From contig NZ_JAENZZ010000001.1 in NCBI RefSeq assembly GCF_016612865.1, forward strand, positions 1,054,001 through 1,118,000: 64,000 nucleotides of DNA. Direction: 5' to 3'. Each line of letters begins with the position of its first letter. The stretch's first letter is position 1. The notes under the pieces were generated by a model. That model was given only the letters and a program-made list of their open reading frames with translations, was not told where the DNA came from and ran no database searches. Origin of the DNA: Blastococcus sp. TML/M2B. GTDB lineage: Bacteria; Actinomycetota; Actinomycetes; Mycobacteriales; Geodermatophilaceae. Positions 30,580-39,799 of the stretch are shown piece by piece. A program made the translations under genes and the position numbers.

Positions 30580-31062
30580 ATGCGCGTCTTCGTCGGAACC
30601 GACCACGCCGGCCTCGAGTTCAAGGACCACCTCAAGCAGGTGCTCGCCGACGCCGGCCACGAGCCCGTCGACTGCGGGGCGTTCGAGTACGACGCCCAGG
30701 ACGACTACCCGCCCTTCTGCTTCGAGGTCGGCGAGCGCACGGTCGCTGAGCCCGGTTCGTTCGGCGTCGTCATCGGCGGCTCGGGCAACGGCGAGCAGAT
30801 CGCGGCCAACAAGGTGCCCGGCGTCCGCGCCGCGCTGGTCTGGAACACCGCCACCGCGCAGCTGGCCCGCCAGCACAACGACGCGAACGTCGTCTCGATC
30901 GGCGCCCGGCAGCACAGCGTCGAGGAGGCCACCGAGCTGGTGCTCGAGTTCCTCCGCACCGACTTCAGCGGCGACGAGCGGCACGTCCGCCGGATCGGGC
31001 TGATCAGCGACTACGAGCGCGACCGGCACCGCCCCGCCGGGGGACTGCCCACCGGGCGCTGA
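30580..31062 (+). CDS. rpiB: Ribose-5-phosphate isomerase B
   Basis: A 160-residue RpiB/LacAB isomerase interconverting ribose 5-phosphate and ribulose 5-phosphate. VFVGTDHAGLEFKDHL contains the substrate-binding Asp-His; GGSGNGEQIAANKVPGVRAAL is the active-site loop. The catalytic Cys of E. coli RpiB is replaced by Glu (GSGNGEQ), as in the mycobacterial enzyme, so this is the actinobacterial subtype. Length is normal. The ATG at 30580 is preceded by ACAAACT and a 6-nt spacer without ribosome site. Orthologues lie between the Rv2466c homologue and nei in mycobacteria. Confidence 0.95.
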   Translation: MRVFVGTDHAGLEFKDHLKQVLADAGHEPVDCGAFEYDAQDDYPPFCFEVGERTVAEPGSFGVVIGGSGNGEQIAANKVPGVRAALVWNTATAQLARQHNDANVVSIGARQHSVEEATELVLEFLRTDFSGDERHVRRIGLISDYERDRHRPAGGLPTGR

Positions 31063-31063
31063 C

Positions 31064-32309
31064 TCAGAACTCGTCCGGGCACCACGGGGTGACCGGCCAG
31101 CCGAACCCCGTCGACGCCTGGACGACGGCGCCCGGGCTCACCTCGTGCACCCGGCCGGCTGCCTGCAGCGAGGCGAGGGTGACCCCACCCAGGTAGGCCG
31201 CCGACAGCTCCTCGATGCCGAGGACGACGTCGGGGTCGCGGTCGGTGCGGTCGCAGAAAGCGCCGGCGGGGTGCCCCCACAGGTGCCAGCGGCCGGTGTT
31301 CTCCGGGCAGAACTCGTCGCGCACCTCGAACACCAGGTCCAGCGGGGCGGGGTAGCGGCGGGCGGAGAGCGCGCGGCCGACGTCGACCACCCGGACCCAC
31401 AGCGCGTCGACCGGCCGGGCGTGCAGGGCGCGCGGGTCGGCGAGCAGGTGGCGCAGCGGGTCGTCGTCCGAGGCCATCGGGGAGTGGACGGTGCGGACGA
31501 GGGTCGATCGAGAGCAGGTACCGCCACAGCGCGGCGTAGCCCGCCGGCGTCGCGGCGCGCACCTCGCCGACGGTGAGCTCGCCCTCGGGCTCGCTCGTGT
31601 CGCTCCAACGGGCCTTGCGCCGGTAGGTCGCGTACCCGGTCGCGGAGCCGTCGGCCTCGGTGTGCAGCAGCAGCTGCTGGGCGGGCCGGCCCTTGCGCTC
31701 CTCGGGCTCGTCGAGCAGCACCCGGTCCCACCAGCGCTCGTCGCGGGCCAGGTTGCCCGGCACCCAGCGGCGCAGCTGCTCGTGCACCCGCGCGGCCGCG
31801 GCCCGGAACTCGCCAGGCTCCGCCGGCCGCACCGCACCGGTGCCCAGGTCGGTGCCGGGCCGCAGCCGCAGCCGCTCGGTGCGGCCGGTCCAGCCGCCGC
31901 GGCGGGTGGCCGGGGCGTAGCCGAACCGGCCGTAGATGGCCGACTCCGCCGCCCAGAGAGCGGCGACCGGCTCGCGCTCGGCCGCGCGGATGTCGTCGAG
32001 CTGCCGGCGCATGATCGCGGTGAGCACGCCGCGCCGCCGGTGGGTGGGGGCGACGGTCACCCAGGTGATCCCCGCGCAGGGGACGACGGCGCCCGGCACG
32101 GTCAGCTCGCGGCTGTAGATGCCCGCGGTGGCGACGACCCGGTCGTCCTCCCACAGCGAGAGCGACCGGTCGAGCTCGGCCCACGGCGAGGGGACGTCGA
32201 CGAACCGGCCGCTGGGCTCGTCGCCGAACACCCCGTACATGGCGCGCAGGAACCGGGGCCACTCGTCGGCGGTGATCGGGCGGAGCTGGGCGGCGGGGTC
32301 CTCGGGCAC
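31064..32309 (-). CDS. Eis-like GNAT N-acetyltransferase (frameshifted)
   Basis: A protein of about 414 residues with the three-domain Eis layout: an N-terminal GNAT domain (acetyl-CoA loop in VTVAPTHRRRGVLTAIMRR, about 85-103), a second GNAT-like domain, and a C-terminal SCP2-like domain whose last residues, TPWCPDEF, supply the terminal carboxylate used in Eis catalysis. An extra base near 31502 breaks the frame; YLLSIDLVRTVHSPMASDDD is restored by removing it. Eis enzymes acetylate amines on aminoglycosides, peptides or proteins; the natural substrate here is unknown. Its stop is one base after that of rpiB, which is convergent. Confidence 0.85.
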
Positions 32310-32385
32310 GGCCCGTGTCTACCGGTCGGGGGACTCTGGGCGCCAACGGGTTGTCGCCCGGCCCCGCGCTGCCCAGGATGCGCGG

Positions 32386-32820
32386 ATGGACGACGAGCGG
32401 CCGATCGGCTGGTGGGTCAAGCGCCTCGACGCGCTCCTCGAGGAGGCGCTGGACTCCGTCGTCACCGGTGAGGGGCTGACCCGCCGCCACTGGCAGGTGC
32501 TGCACTCCCTCGCCGGCGGCGCCGTCCCGGAGGTCGACGTCGTCGCCGCGCTGGCCGACTTCGCCGGCGACACCACCGCCGTCGTCACCGACCTGGCCGC
32601 CCGCGGCTGGGTGGACCGGCCGCGGGCCGGCCTGCTGCACCTGACCGCCGAGGGCGTCGCCGCCCACGACCGGGTCCTGCGGGCGGTGGGCCGGGTGCGC
32701 CGGCACACCGCCGACGGGCTGTCCCGCCAGGAGTACGAGCGCACCGTGCTGGTGCTCGCCCGGATGGTGGAGAACGTGGAGCGGGCGCTCGGCCGGCCCG
32801 GGGATCAGGAGCGCAGGTAG
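32386..32820 (+). CDS. MarR-type winged-helix regulator
   Basis: A 144-residue protein with a winged-helix fold: GLTRRHWQVLHSLAGG (helix 1-2), ALADFAGDTTAVVTDLAARGWVDRP (recognition helix and wing) and a long C-terminal dimer helix EYERTVLVLARMVENVERAL. The size and layout fit the MarR family, which usually bind palindromes near their own gene and respond to small aromatic ligands. It is divergent from the eis-like gene, 76 bp away, and may regulate it, which is inference. Its last 16 bp overlap the 3' end of the convergent response regulator. Confidence 0.75.
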   Translation: MDDERPIGWWVKRLDALLEEALDSVVTGEGLTRRHWQVLHSLAGGAVPEVDVVAALADFAGDTTAVVTDLAARGWVDRPRAGLLHLTAEGVAAHDRVLRAVGRVRRHTADGLSRQEYERTVLVLARMVENVERALGRPGDQERR

Positions 32821-33468
32821 GCCAGCGTCGCCATGACCCGGCGGTGCTGGTCGCCGTCCTGGGTGAGGCCGAGCTTGGCGAAGATGTGCTGGGTGTGCTT
32901 CTCCACCGCGCCGGGGGTGACGACGAGCTCGCGGGCGATCGCGGTGTTCGAGTGCCCCTCCGCGATCAGCCCGAGCACCTCGCGCTCGCGGGGGGTGAGC
33001 CGCCGCACCGGGTCGTCGGCGCGCCGCCGTCCCGGGCACCTGCCGGCGTGCCTCGACGGCGGCGCGCAACCCCTCGTCGGTGTGCGTCGGCGGCATCCGG
33101 ACGTCGACGACGGCGACCCGGTCCTTGAGCAGGTAGCCCACCCCGCCGGTGCCGTCGGCCAGCAGCTCGTCGGCGTAGGCCACCTCCACGTACTGGGAGA
33201 GCACCAGCACCGCCGTCCCGGGCACCTGCCGGCGCGCCTCGACGGCGGCGCGCAACCCCTCGTCGGTGTGCGTCGGCGGCATCCGGACGTCGACGACGGC
33301 GACGTCCGGCCGGTGCTCGACGACGGCGGCGACCAGTGACGGGCCGTCGGCGACCGCCGCGACCACGTGGGTGCCGGCCTCCCCGAGCAGCCGGACCAGG
33401 CCCTCCCGCAGGAGGACCGAGTCCTCGGCCAGCACCACGCGGAGGGCTCGGTCCCGGGGTCCGCTCAC
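32805..33468 (-). CDS. NarL-type response regulator, linker replaced and frameshifted
   Basis: A two-component regulator. The receiver domain is complete: VVLAEDSVLLREG with the acidic pocket, phospho-acceptor Asp in DVAVVDVRMPP and Lys in GYLLKDR. The LuxR-type HTH is complete but in another frame: RRLTPREREVLGLIAEGHSN and TPGAVEKHTQHIFAKLGL. Between them, the usual linker after LLKDR is missing and a second copy of VAVVDVRMPPTHTDEGLRAA and the following 11 residues is present instead, followed by a one-base shift. Corrected length (220) is still that of the family, so the copy replaced the linker rather than adding to it. Its GTG start overlaps the kinase stop by 4 bp. Confidence 0.8.
33025..33117. 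repeat. 93-bp direct repeat in response regulator, copy A
   Basis: Matches 33211-33303 at all positions but one (T at 33049 versus C at 33235). The two copies are separated by exactly 93 bp, in the same frame. This copy lies where the interdomain linker should be. Confidence 0.95.
33211..33303. repeat. 93-bp direct repeat in response regulator, copy B
   Basis: This copy is in its expected place in the receiver domain, encoding the strand and helix around the phospho-acceptor Asp. It is therefore the likely source of copy A. Confidence 0.95.
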
Positions 33469-34790
33469 GTGCACGGCAGCTCCGCCGTCAGCCGGGTCGG
33501 CCCGCCGCGGGGGCTGTCCACGGTCAGCTGCCCGTCGACCGCGTGCAGCCGGTCGGTGAGCCCGGCCAGCCCGTGCCCGGGGGCGAGCACCGCGCCGCCG
33601 GCGCCGTCGTCCTCGACGACGACCCGCAGCCGGCCCGCCGCGCAGACCAGGGCGACCCGGCACAGCGTCGCGTCGCTGTGCTTCGCGACGTTGGCCAGCG
33701 CCTCGCTGACCACGAAGTAGGCGGTGTTCTCGGTGACCGGCGCCAGCCGCTCGGTGGGCAGGTCGACGGAGAGGTCGACCGGCACGGGGGAGCGGGCGGC
33801 GAGCGCGGCCAGCGCCGCGGCCAGCCCGCGGTCGGCGAGCACCGGCGGGGCGATCCCGCGGGACAGCGCGCGCAGCTCCTCGAGGGTCTCCCGGGCCAGG
33901 TCGGTCGCCTCGCCGAGGGTGGCGCGGGCGCGCGCGGGGTCGGTGTCGAGCTGCCGCTGGGCGCGGGCGAGGTCCATCGCCAGCCGGACCAGCCGCTGCT
34001 GCGGGCCGTCGTGGATGTCGCGCTCCAGCCGGCGCAGCGCGACCGCCTCGGCGGCGACGGCGGCCTCGCGGCCCTCGGCGAGCCGGCCGATCTCGGCCTG
34101 CGCGGCCGCGCGGGAGGTCAGCATCACCCGGCCCAGCTGGGCCTGCAGCAGCGCGACGGCGCGGACGACGAAGGGCAGCAGCAGGGCGAACACGACGCCG
34201 ATCGCGGTGTTCAGGGCGATCCGCCGGCCGGCCGACGTCTCGAACCCCAGCAGCTCCAGCAGCTCCAGCAGGTCGGTGTTCTCGGTGTCCTGCGCGGCGT
34301 CGGGCAGCGCCCAGTCCCAGGCGCCGTAGGTGAGGCCGCCGAGGGCGAGCGACCAGGTGGTCACCGTGACGACGAAGGAGACGGTCGCGAGCGGGAAGCG
34401 GACGAGGGCGTGCAGGGCGTCCAGCCAGGTCTGCGGGTCCCGCAGCGGGGTGAGCAGCTTGCGGACCGGGCGGCCCTCGGCGACGAGGTAGGCGGGGTGC
34501 GGGACCGGCCGGTCGAGCACGGCCGGCAGCCAGGCCCGCTCGACGGTGGCGAACCCGCGGGCGGCGAGCAGCGTGGCGGCGAGAACGGCCACACCCACCC
34601 AGACCACGAGGAGCCCGGCGCCCGCGGCCAGGCCGGTGACCACGACGACGAAGGCGGCGATGGCCAGCGGGAAGCCGGTCAGCGTGTAGCCGGTGTCGAT
34701 GCCGAGCCTGCGGAGCAGGCGCCGGGGACGTCGGATCGGCGCGGGTTCGGCGACGGTCATCGCGGGGAGGACGGCGGTGTCGGTGGTCAT
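33465..34790 (-). CDS. Sensor histidine kinase of the HisKA_3 type
   Basis: A 441-residue membrane kinase. The N-terminal 220 residues hold about four hydrophobic helices in two pairs (LAIAAFVVVVTGLAAGAGLL, VGVAVLAATLLAA, then ATVSFVVTVTTWSLALGG and IGVVFALLLPFVVRAVALL), the putative sensor domain. The phospho-acceptor His is in ERDIHDGPQQRLVRLAMDL. The ATPase domain shows SEALANVAKHS (N box), VEDDGAGG (D box) and PGHGLAGLTDRL (G box). It is partner to the response regulator whose start overlaps its stop. The signal is unknown; the layout resembles kinases of envelope stress systems. Confidence 0.92.
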   Translation of the reverse strand: MTTDTAVLPAMTVAEPAPIRRPRRLLRRLGIDTGYTLTGFPLAIAAFVVVVTGLAAGAGLLVVWVGVAVLAATLLAARGFATVERAWLPAVLDRPVPHPAYLVAEGRPVRKLLTPLRDPQTWLDALHALVRFPLATVSFVVTVTTWSLALGGLTYGAWDWALPDAAQDTENTDLLELLELLGFETSAGRRIALNTAIGVVFALLLPFVVRAVALLQAQLGRVMLTSRAAAQAEIGRLAEGREAAVAAEAVALRRLERDIHDGPQQRLVRLAMDLARAQRQLDTDPARARATLGEATDLARETLEELRALSRGIAPPVLADRGLAAALAALAARSPVPVDLSVDLPTERLAPVTENTAYFVVSEALANVAKHSDATLCRVALVCAAGRLRVVVEDDGAGGAVLAPGHGLAGLTDRLHAVDGQLTVDSPRGGPTRLTAELPCT

Positions 34791-35022
34791 GCCGTCGAGC
34801 CTGGTGCAGGGCAGGGGCGCGTCCCAGCCCGCTGGCTGGTCGATCGGGGGTCGGGCTGGCCCGAACGGAGCGGCGTCATCGCGGTACCGATGCTCGCGGC
34901 CGGGGCCCGCCGGTGTCCAGCGCCCGGGCCCGGCGCTCCCCGCTTAGGGTCGGTCGAGGCGCGGACGTCGCGGGCACGGGGGACAGGACCCCGCGCCGCC
35001 GTGCCCGAACGGGAGGTCCTCC

Positions 35023-36657
35023 GTGCGTGCTCGTGCCATCCCCGCCGTCCTGGTTGCGGTGGTCGCTGCCGGGTGCACGGCCTCCGCCACGGACTCCCCG
35101 GGCGCGCCGGAGGGAGAGGACGCCGGAGCGGCCGTGACCGCCGCCCCCGGCGAGCGGCTCACCCTCCTGCCGCAGACCGAGCCGGCCGCCGCGGCGCTGG
35201 CCGCCAGCGACGTGTTCTTCGACAGCAGCCCCGTCGTGGTGAGCGCCCGGGCGGACGACCGCCCCGGCCTGCTGCTCGCCGCCTCCGCCGCGGTCGGGCT
35301 CGGGGTGCCGCTGCTGGTGGACGACGGCGACGGGTTCGCCGACGAGCTGGACCGGCTCGACGCCGGCACGGTGCTGGCGGTGGGGGAGGCCGACGGCGCG
35401 GGTGCCGACGGCCCCGACGTCGTCCGCGTGCCCGCGCGGGCGGGTGCGGTCGCCGCGAGCACCGGGCTGCCGCTCGACGAGGTCGAGGAGGTGGCGGCCG
35501 AGGATGAGCTGGAGGCGGTCGCCGATCTGGACCGCGACGAGCCGGTCGCGCTGGTCGACGAGGCGCCGGACGACCCGCGGGCCGACGACGACGTCGAGCA
35601 GCTGCCGCGGGTGCGCCCGGGCGCGGACCGCGCCGGCACCGTCGTCCTCGTGCCGGCGGAGGACGACGCGGTCGCCGCCGTCGCCACCGCCCGCGCCGCC
35701 GGTGCGCAGGTCGTCGTGCTCGACGGCCCGGCCGATCCGCGCGGCTCGGAGGCGGCGCGCACGGCGCTGGCCGACGAGGGCACCGAGTCGGTCGTCGCGC
35801 TCGGCGACCTCGCCGCCGACGAGGGCCTGGACTGGAAGGTGGAGACGGCGGCCTCCGGCACCGAGCTGCCCGGCGGCGGCCAGCTGCTGTTCCCGGGGCG
35901 CCTGCTCGTCGCGCTGTACGGCTACCCCGGCTCGGCCGCCCTCGGCGTGCTGGGGGAGCAGCCGGTGGAGGCGGCCATCCAGCGCGCCCGGGACCACGCC
36001 GCCCCGTACGAGCCGCTCGCCGGCGGCCGGACGGTGGTGCCGTCGTTCGAGATCATCGCGACCGTGGCCTCGGAGTTCCCCGGCCCGGACGGCAACTACT
36101 CCACCGAGAGCGAGGTCGACGCGCTGCGGCCCTGGGTGGAGGCGGCGGGCGAGGCCGGTGTCTACGTGGTGCTGGACCTGCAGCCCGGCCGCACCGACTT
36201 CGTCACGCAGGCCGAGCGCTACCGGCCGCTGCTGGAGCTGCCGCACGTCGGGTTGGCGCTGGACCCGGAGTGGCGGCTGGCCCCCGACCAGGTGCACCTG
36301 ACCCAGATCGGCTCGGTCGGCGTCGAGGAGGTCAACCGCGTCGTGGGCTGGCTGGCCGACCTGACCCGGGAGGCGCGGCTTCCGCAGAAGCTGCTGGTCC
36401 TGCACCAGTTCCGCACCGACATGCTGCCCGGGCGCGAGGCCCTCGACGTCTCGCGCGACGAGCTGGCGGTGCTCGTGCACGCCGACGGCCAGGGCTCGCA
36501 GGGGGACAAGCAGGCGACCTGGAACCGCGTGCGGGAGGGCGCACCCCCGGTCTGGTGGGGGTGGAAGAACTTCTACGACGAGGACGCCCCGATGCTCACC
36601 CCGGAGCAGACCATGGAGCAGGTGCAGCCGGCACCGGACCTCGTCAGCTACCAGTAG
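35023..36657 (+). CDS. Lipoprotein with cell-wall-binding-like and glycosidase-like regions
   Basis: A 544-residue exported protein. A signal peptide (RARAIPAVLVAVVAAGC) ends in a lipobox-like VAAGC, so the Cys at about 18 is probably lipidated. Residues 60-290 contain repeated alternating strand-helix units such as LLLAASAAVGLGVPLLVDDG and AGTVLAVGEAD, resembling cell-wall-binding repeat 2. Residues 300-540 look like a TIM-barrel glycosidase-like domain: LYGYPGSAALGVLG, VPSFEIIATVAS, AGVYVVLDLQPG, VGLALDPEW and PPVWWGWKNFYDED. The catalytic acids are not assigned. GTG at 35023 follows GGAGGT. It is monocistronic; the function is unknown. Confidence 0.7.
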   Translation: MRARAIPAVLVAVVAAGCTASATDSPGAPEGEDAGAAVTAAPGERLTLLPQTEPAAAALAASDVFFDSSPVVVSARADDRPGLLLAASAAVGLGVPLLVDDGDGFADELDRLDAGTVLAVGEADGAGADGPDVVRVPARAGAVAASTGLPLDEVEEVAAEDELEAVADLDRDEPVALVDEAPDDPRADDDVEQLPRVRPGADRAGTVVLVPAEDDAVAAVATARAAGAQVVVLDGPADPRGSEAARTALADEGTESVVALGDLAADEGLDWKVETAASGTELPGGGQLLFPGRLLVALYGYPGSAALGVLGEQPVEAAIQRARDHAAPYEPLAGGRTVVPSFEIIATVASEFPGPDGNYSTESEVDALRPWVEAAGEAGVYVVLDLQPGRTDFVTQAERYRPLLELPHVGLALDPEWRLAPDQVHLTQIGSVGVEEVNRVVGWLADLTREARLPQKLLVLHQFRTDMLPGREALDVSRDELAVLVHADGQGSQGDKQATWNRVREGAPPVWWGWKNFYDEDAPMLTPEQTMEQVQPAPDLVSYQ

Positions 36658-36731
36658 GCGCTCGCCCCTCCCGTTCTGTCGGTGTCCTGTGATGTGCTGG
36701 CGCGCACACCGACCGGAGGAGTGGTTGCCAG

Positions 36732-37716
36732 GTGACCAGCGTGGCGCTCGGCCCGACCGACCAGCTCGATCCGCGGCTCCTCGAGCACCGCCGCGAGCTC
36801 ACCGGCTACTGCTACCGGATGCTCGGCTCGGCGTTCGACGCCGACGACGCGGTGCAGGAGACGATGGTGCGCGCCTGGCGCGGCCTGGCCGACTTCGAGG
36901 GCCGCTCGGCGCTGCGGTCCTGGCTCTACCGGATCGCGACCAACGTCTGCCTCGACCAGCTCAACGGCCGGAACCGACGGGCGCTGCCGATGGACCTGGC
37001 GGGGCGACCCCTACCCGCCGGTGCCGGCGTCGCTGGCGGGTCAGCGGCCGATGACGGCCTGGATCGAGCCCGTGCTCGACCGGCAGGTGCTGCCCGAGGA
37101 CGGCGATCCGGCCGAGCAGGCGGTCGCCCGCGAGTCGATCCGGCTGGCGTTCATCGCGGCGCTGCAGCACCTGCCACCCCGGCAGCGGGCGGTGCTCATC
37201 CTGCGCGAGGTGCTGCGCTGGAAGGCCGAGGAGGTCGCCACGCTGCTGGAGACGACGGTGGCGTCGGTGAACAGCGCGCTGCAGCGGGCGCGGGCCACCC
37301 TCGCCGACCTGGACGGTCGCCCGGCGCCCCGCAGCCTGGACGACGACGACCGCGCGCTGCTCGCTCGCTACCTGGACGCCTTCGAGCGCTACGACATCGA
37401 GGCGTTCGTGCAGCTGCTGCACGAGGACGCCACCCAGCACATGCCCCCTTTCGAGATGTGGCTCCGCGGCGCGGAGGACATCGGCACCTGGATGCGGGGG
37501 CCGGGCGCGGAGTGCGCGGGGTCGCGGGTCTTCCTCACCTCGGCGAACGGGACGCCGGCGCTGGCGCAGTACCGCCGCCGCGAGGGCGGTGGCCACGAGC
37601 CGTGGGGGTTGCACGTGCTGGAGATCGAGGGCGGGAAGGTCGCCCACATCTCCAGCTTCCTCGACCTCGGGACGGGGCTGTTCGCCAAGCTCGGCCTGCC
37701 CGCGGGCTTCGACTGA
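36732..37716 (+). CDS. ECF sigma factor with SnoaL-like C-terminal domain (frameshifted)
   Basis: An ECF RNA polymerase sigma factor of about 327 residues of the SigG/TIGR02960 type. Region 2: [20 protein letters not shown] and [20 protein letters not shown]. Region 4: [20 protein letters not shown] and [20 protein letters not shown] SnoaL-like domain follows ([29 protein letters not shown]), which in such sigma factors acts as a built-in regulatory domain in place of an anti-sigma factor; indeed no anti-sigma gene is adjacent. An extra G in the run near 37004 breaks the frame (PMDLAG then [15 protein letters not shown]). GTG start at 36732 with GGAGGAG upstream. Confidence 0.88.
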
Positions 37717-37732
37717 GCGCACCGGCGCGGAG

Positions 37733-38152
37733 CTAGTCCGCCGCCCCGTGCTCGGTCAACCACACCGCCCGGCGGCGGGGGGAGGCCTGGGCGAGCCAGG
37801 CGTCCTGCACCACCTCGGCCAGTTCCTGTCGGCTGATCTCGCCGAGCCGGCTCGCCTGCACCAGCACCGAGCGGTGGCCGTCGAAGTGCGAGGTGGTGAA
37901 GAACGGCGTCCGCTCGTCCTGGACCAGCGCGAGCTTGTCCGTCTCGTCGGGCACCCAGAAGACGATCACGTCGGGCAGCTTGCGGCCCTCGGCGTCGACG
38001 GCGTCCGGCCGCGGGGTGCGGAAGAAGACGAAGGACTTCCCGCCCACCTGGTAGACGGCGTTGCCGCCCGACCCGTGGACGACGGTCACGTGCGGCATCG
38101 CCTGCGCGAGCTCGTGCACGTCCTCGACCCGCGCCGGCCGGTCAGCGGTCAC
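37733..38152 (-). CDS. MmcQ/YjbR family protein
   Basis: A 139-residue protein of the YjbR (DUF419) fold: [10 protein letters not shown]-like [49 protein letters not shown] and the C-terminal [14 protein letters not shown]. The fold resembles a DNA-binding CyaY-like domain, but no molecular role is established. The GTG at 38152 is chosen because TACGCT lies 7 nt upstream. It converges on the sigma factor gene and is divergent from the hemerythrin gene across a 70-bp gap. Confidence 0.85.
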   Translation of the reverse strand: MTADRPARVEDVHELAQAMPHVTVVHGSGGNAVYQVGGKSFVFFRTPRPDAVDAEGRKLPDVIVFWVPDETDKLALVQDERTPFFTTSHFDGHRSVLVQASRLGEISRQELAEVVQDAWLAQASPRRRAVWLTEHGAAD

Positions 38153-38159
38153 GGCCGGC

Positions 38160-38165
38160 AGCGTA
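38160..38165 (-). promoter_or_regulatory. -10 box of the YjbR gene
   Basis: TACGCT on the minus strand, 7 nt before the GTG start. Confidence 0.5.
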
Positions 38166-38209
38166 GGTGCGGGATCCGCGTTCGTGGAGCGGTCGCGCCG
38201 CGGAGCGGG

Positions 38210-38215
38210 TACCAA
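38210..38215 (+). promoter_or_regulatory. -10 box of the hemerythrin gene
   Basis: TACCAA lies 7 nt before the ATG; the same spacing as other leaderless starts in the window. Confidence 0.4.
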
Positions 38216-38222
38216 GGGCGGC

Positions 38223-38741
38223 ATGTCCGACTTCGAGATCACCGCGCTGGTCCTGGCCGAGCACGAGATCTTCCGGCGGGACTTCGCCGCGCTCGACGAC
38301 CTGCCCGCCGACGAGCTCGCCGCCGCCTGGGAGGCGCTGCACGCCAAGCTCGAGGTGCACGCCGTGGCCGAGGAGCAGCTGTTCTACCCGCTGCTGGCGC
38401 AAGAGGCCGACGGCGAGGAGGAGACGGCCGAGGGGGTGCACGACCACAACGAGATCCGGCACGCGGCGGCCGCGGTGGGGGAGCAGGAGGTCGGCAGCGA
38501 GGCCTGGTGGGAAGCGGTGCGGAACGCGCGGCAGGTCAACGCCGACCACATGGCCGAGGAGGAGACCGACTTCTTCCCGCCGTTCAAGGAGGCCGTCGAC
38601 GACGAGCAGCGCGAGGCCCTCGGGATGCGCTGGCTGGCCTTCCACGACGAGCACGAGGAGGCCGAGGGGCTGTCCGGGGAGGACGCGGACGTGGCCGAGG
38701 TGGTCGCGATCGAGGTGCCCGAGGGCGACCCGACCGCGTAG
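38223..38741 (+). CDS. Hemerythrin HHE-domain protein
   Basis: A 172-residue four-helix bundle with di-iron ligands: LAEHEIFRRDF, LEVHAVAEEQLFYPLL (HxxxE), VHDHNEIRHAA (HxxxxH) and ADHMAEEETDFFPPF (HxxxE). The acidic tail ends EVPEGDPTA. Hemerythrin-like proteins bind O2 or act in oxidative and nitrosative stress. It is soluble and cytoplasmic. It converges on the nei gene with 8 bp between stops. Together with GlbO this is the second O2-binding protein in the window. Confidence 0.88.
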   Translation: MSDFEITALVLAEHEIFRRDFAALDDLPADELAAAWEALHAKLEVHAVAEEQLFYPLLAQEADGEEETAEGVHDHNEIRHAAAAVGEQEVGSEAWWEAVRNARQVNADHMAEEETDFFPPFKEAVDDEQREALGMRWLAFHDEHEEAEGLSGEDADVAEVVAIEVPEGDPTA

Positions 38742-38749
38742 GGCGCTGG

Positions 38750-39661
38750 TCAGCCGGGAGGTCGTCGCGCGTACCCGGGCGCGCCGCGCAGCCGCCGGCC
38801 GCGCGAGCCGAAGGACTCCTCGTTGACGCCCCGCCGCAGCCCGGGTCGGGTGGGCCGCTCGGCCAGGGACGGGAAGGGGCCGGGCTGGCAGTGCGGGCAC
38901 CACCAGGTCTCGCGGGAGTAGGGCGTGCCCGTGACCGAGTCCCGGAAGGCCACCGGCGTCCCGCACCGGCGGCACGGCCGCTCGGCCCTGCCGTACACCC
39001 AGTGGGTCTGGCCCCGGCGGGTGTCGCCCGTGGTGACCTGACCCGGGTGGTCGAGCGAGTGCTGCATCATCCGGCGGGCCAGGCGGACGGTGGCCCGCAG
39101 GTCGACCTCGCGCACCGGCGTCCAGGGGGAGTAGCCGCGCAGGTAGCAGGTCTCGACGGCCCACAGGTTGCCGATGCCGGCGAGGTTCTTCTGGTCCAAG
39201 AGCGCCTCGACCAGCGGCCGCCCGGGATCGCGCAGCAGCCGCTCGACGGCCGCGTCCTCGTCCCACGACGGCCCGAGCAGGTCCGGCCCGAGGTGACCGA
39301 CGACCGCGTCCTCGCGCGCGGTCTGGACGAGCTCGAGCACCGGCATGCGCAGCGCGTACGCCGTCGGGCCGTCGGTGTGCAGGACCAGCCGGATCTCGTC
39401 GTCGAAGGTGCGCGGCAGCCGCTTGCCGGGACCGACCACCTGCCAGGCGCCGTCCATCTGGAAGTGGGTGTGCAGCGTCAGCCCGCCGCTGAAGCGGGTG
39501 AGCATGTGCTTGCCGTAGGAGTCGAACGCAGTGATCGTGCGGCCGGCGAGGTCGGCCGTGGCGAGCTGCGGGACGCGGAAGTCGCTGCGCACGACGGTGC
39601 GGCCGACCAGGTGCCCGCGCATCCGGCGCGCGGCCTTCCAGACGCTGTCTCCCTCGGGCAC
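38750..39661 (-). CDS. nei: Endonuclease VIII-type DNA glycosylase
   Basis: A 303-residue Fpg/Nei glycosylase/AP lyase. The N-terminal Pro nucleophile and Glu are in MPEGDSVWKAARRM, which with GDxxW favours Nei over Fpg. Further motifs are FDSYGKHMLTRF (catalytic Lys), THFQMDGAWQV, LLDQKNLAGIGNLWAVETCY (helix-two-turn-helix) and the zinc finger PCRRCGTPVAF and WWCPHCQP. It excises oxidised pyrimidines. The basic tail beyond the zinc finger is longer than usual. Start GTG at 39661. The orthologue is beside rpiB in mycobacteria; here ten kb of other genes intervene. Confidence 0.93.
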   Translation of the reverse strand: MPEGDSVWKAARRMRGHLVGRTVVRSDFRVPQLATADLAGRTITAFDSYGKHMLTRFSGGLTLHTHFQMDGAWQVVGPGKRLPRTFDDEIRLVLHTDGPTAYALRMPVLELVQTAREDAVVGHLGPDLLGPSWDEDAAVERLLRDPGRPLVEALLDQKNLAGIGNLWAVETCYLRGYSPWTPVREVDLRATVRLARRMMQHSLDHPGQVTTGDTRRGQTHWVYGRAERPCRRCGTPVAFRDSVTGTPYSRETWWCPHCQPGPFPSLAERPTRPGLRRGVNEESFGSRGRRLRGAPGYARRPPG

Positions 39662-39799
39662 GTTCCCATGGTGCCCGCCGGCTGACGGTCCCGCCGTCGC
39701 GACGAGAACGGCATCTCCTCGGAACGACGTGCTCGGACGCCCCGTCGGACCCTGAGTCGAGGGGCGTGACCCCGATGTGCGGTCGGAGAGGCCGTGACC

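Noticed and set aside
32805-33468. A natural tandem-receiver response regulator
   Set aside because: Only 31 codons are duplicated, not a whole receiver domain, and they replace the linker and are followed by a frameshift.
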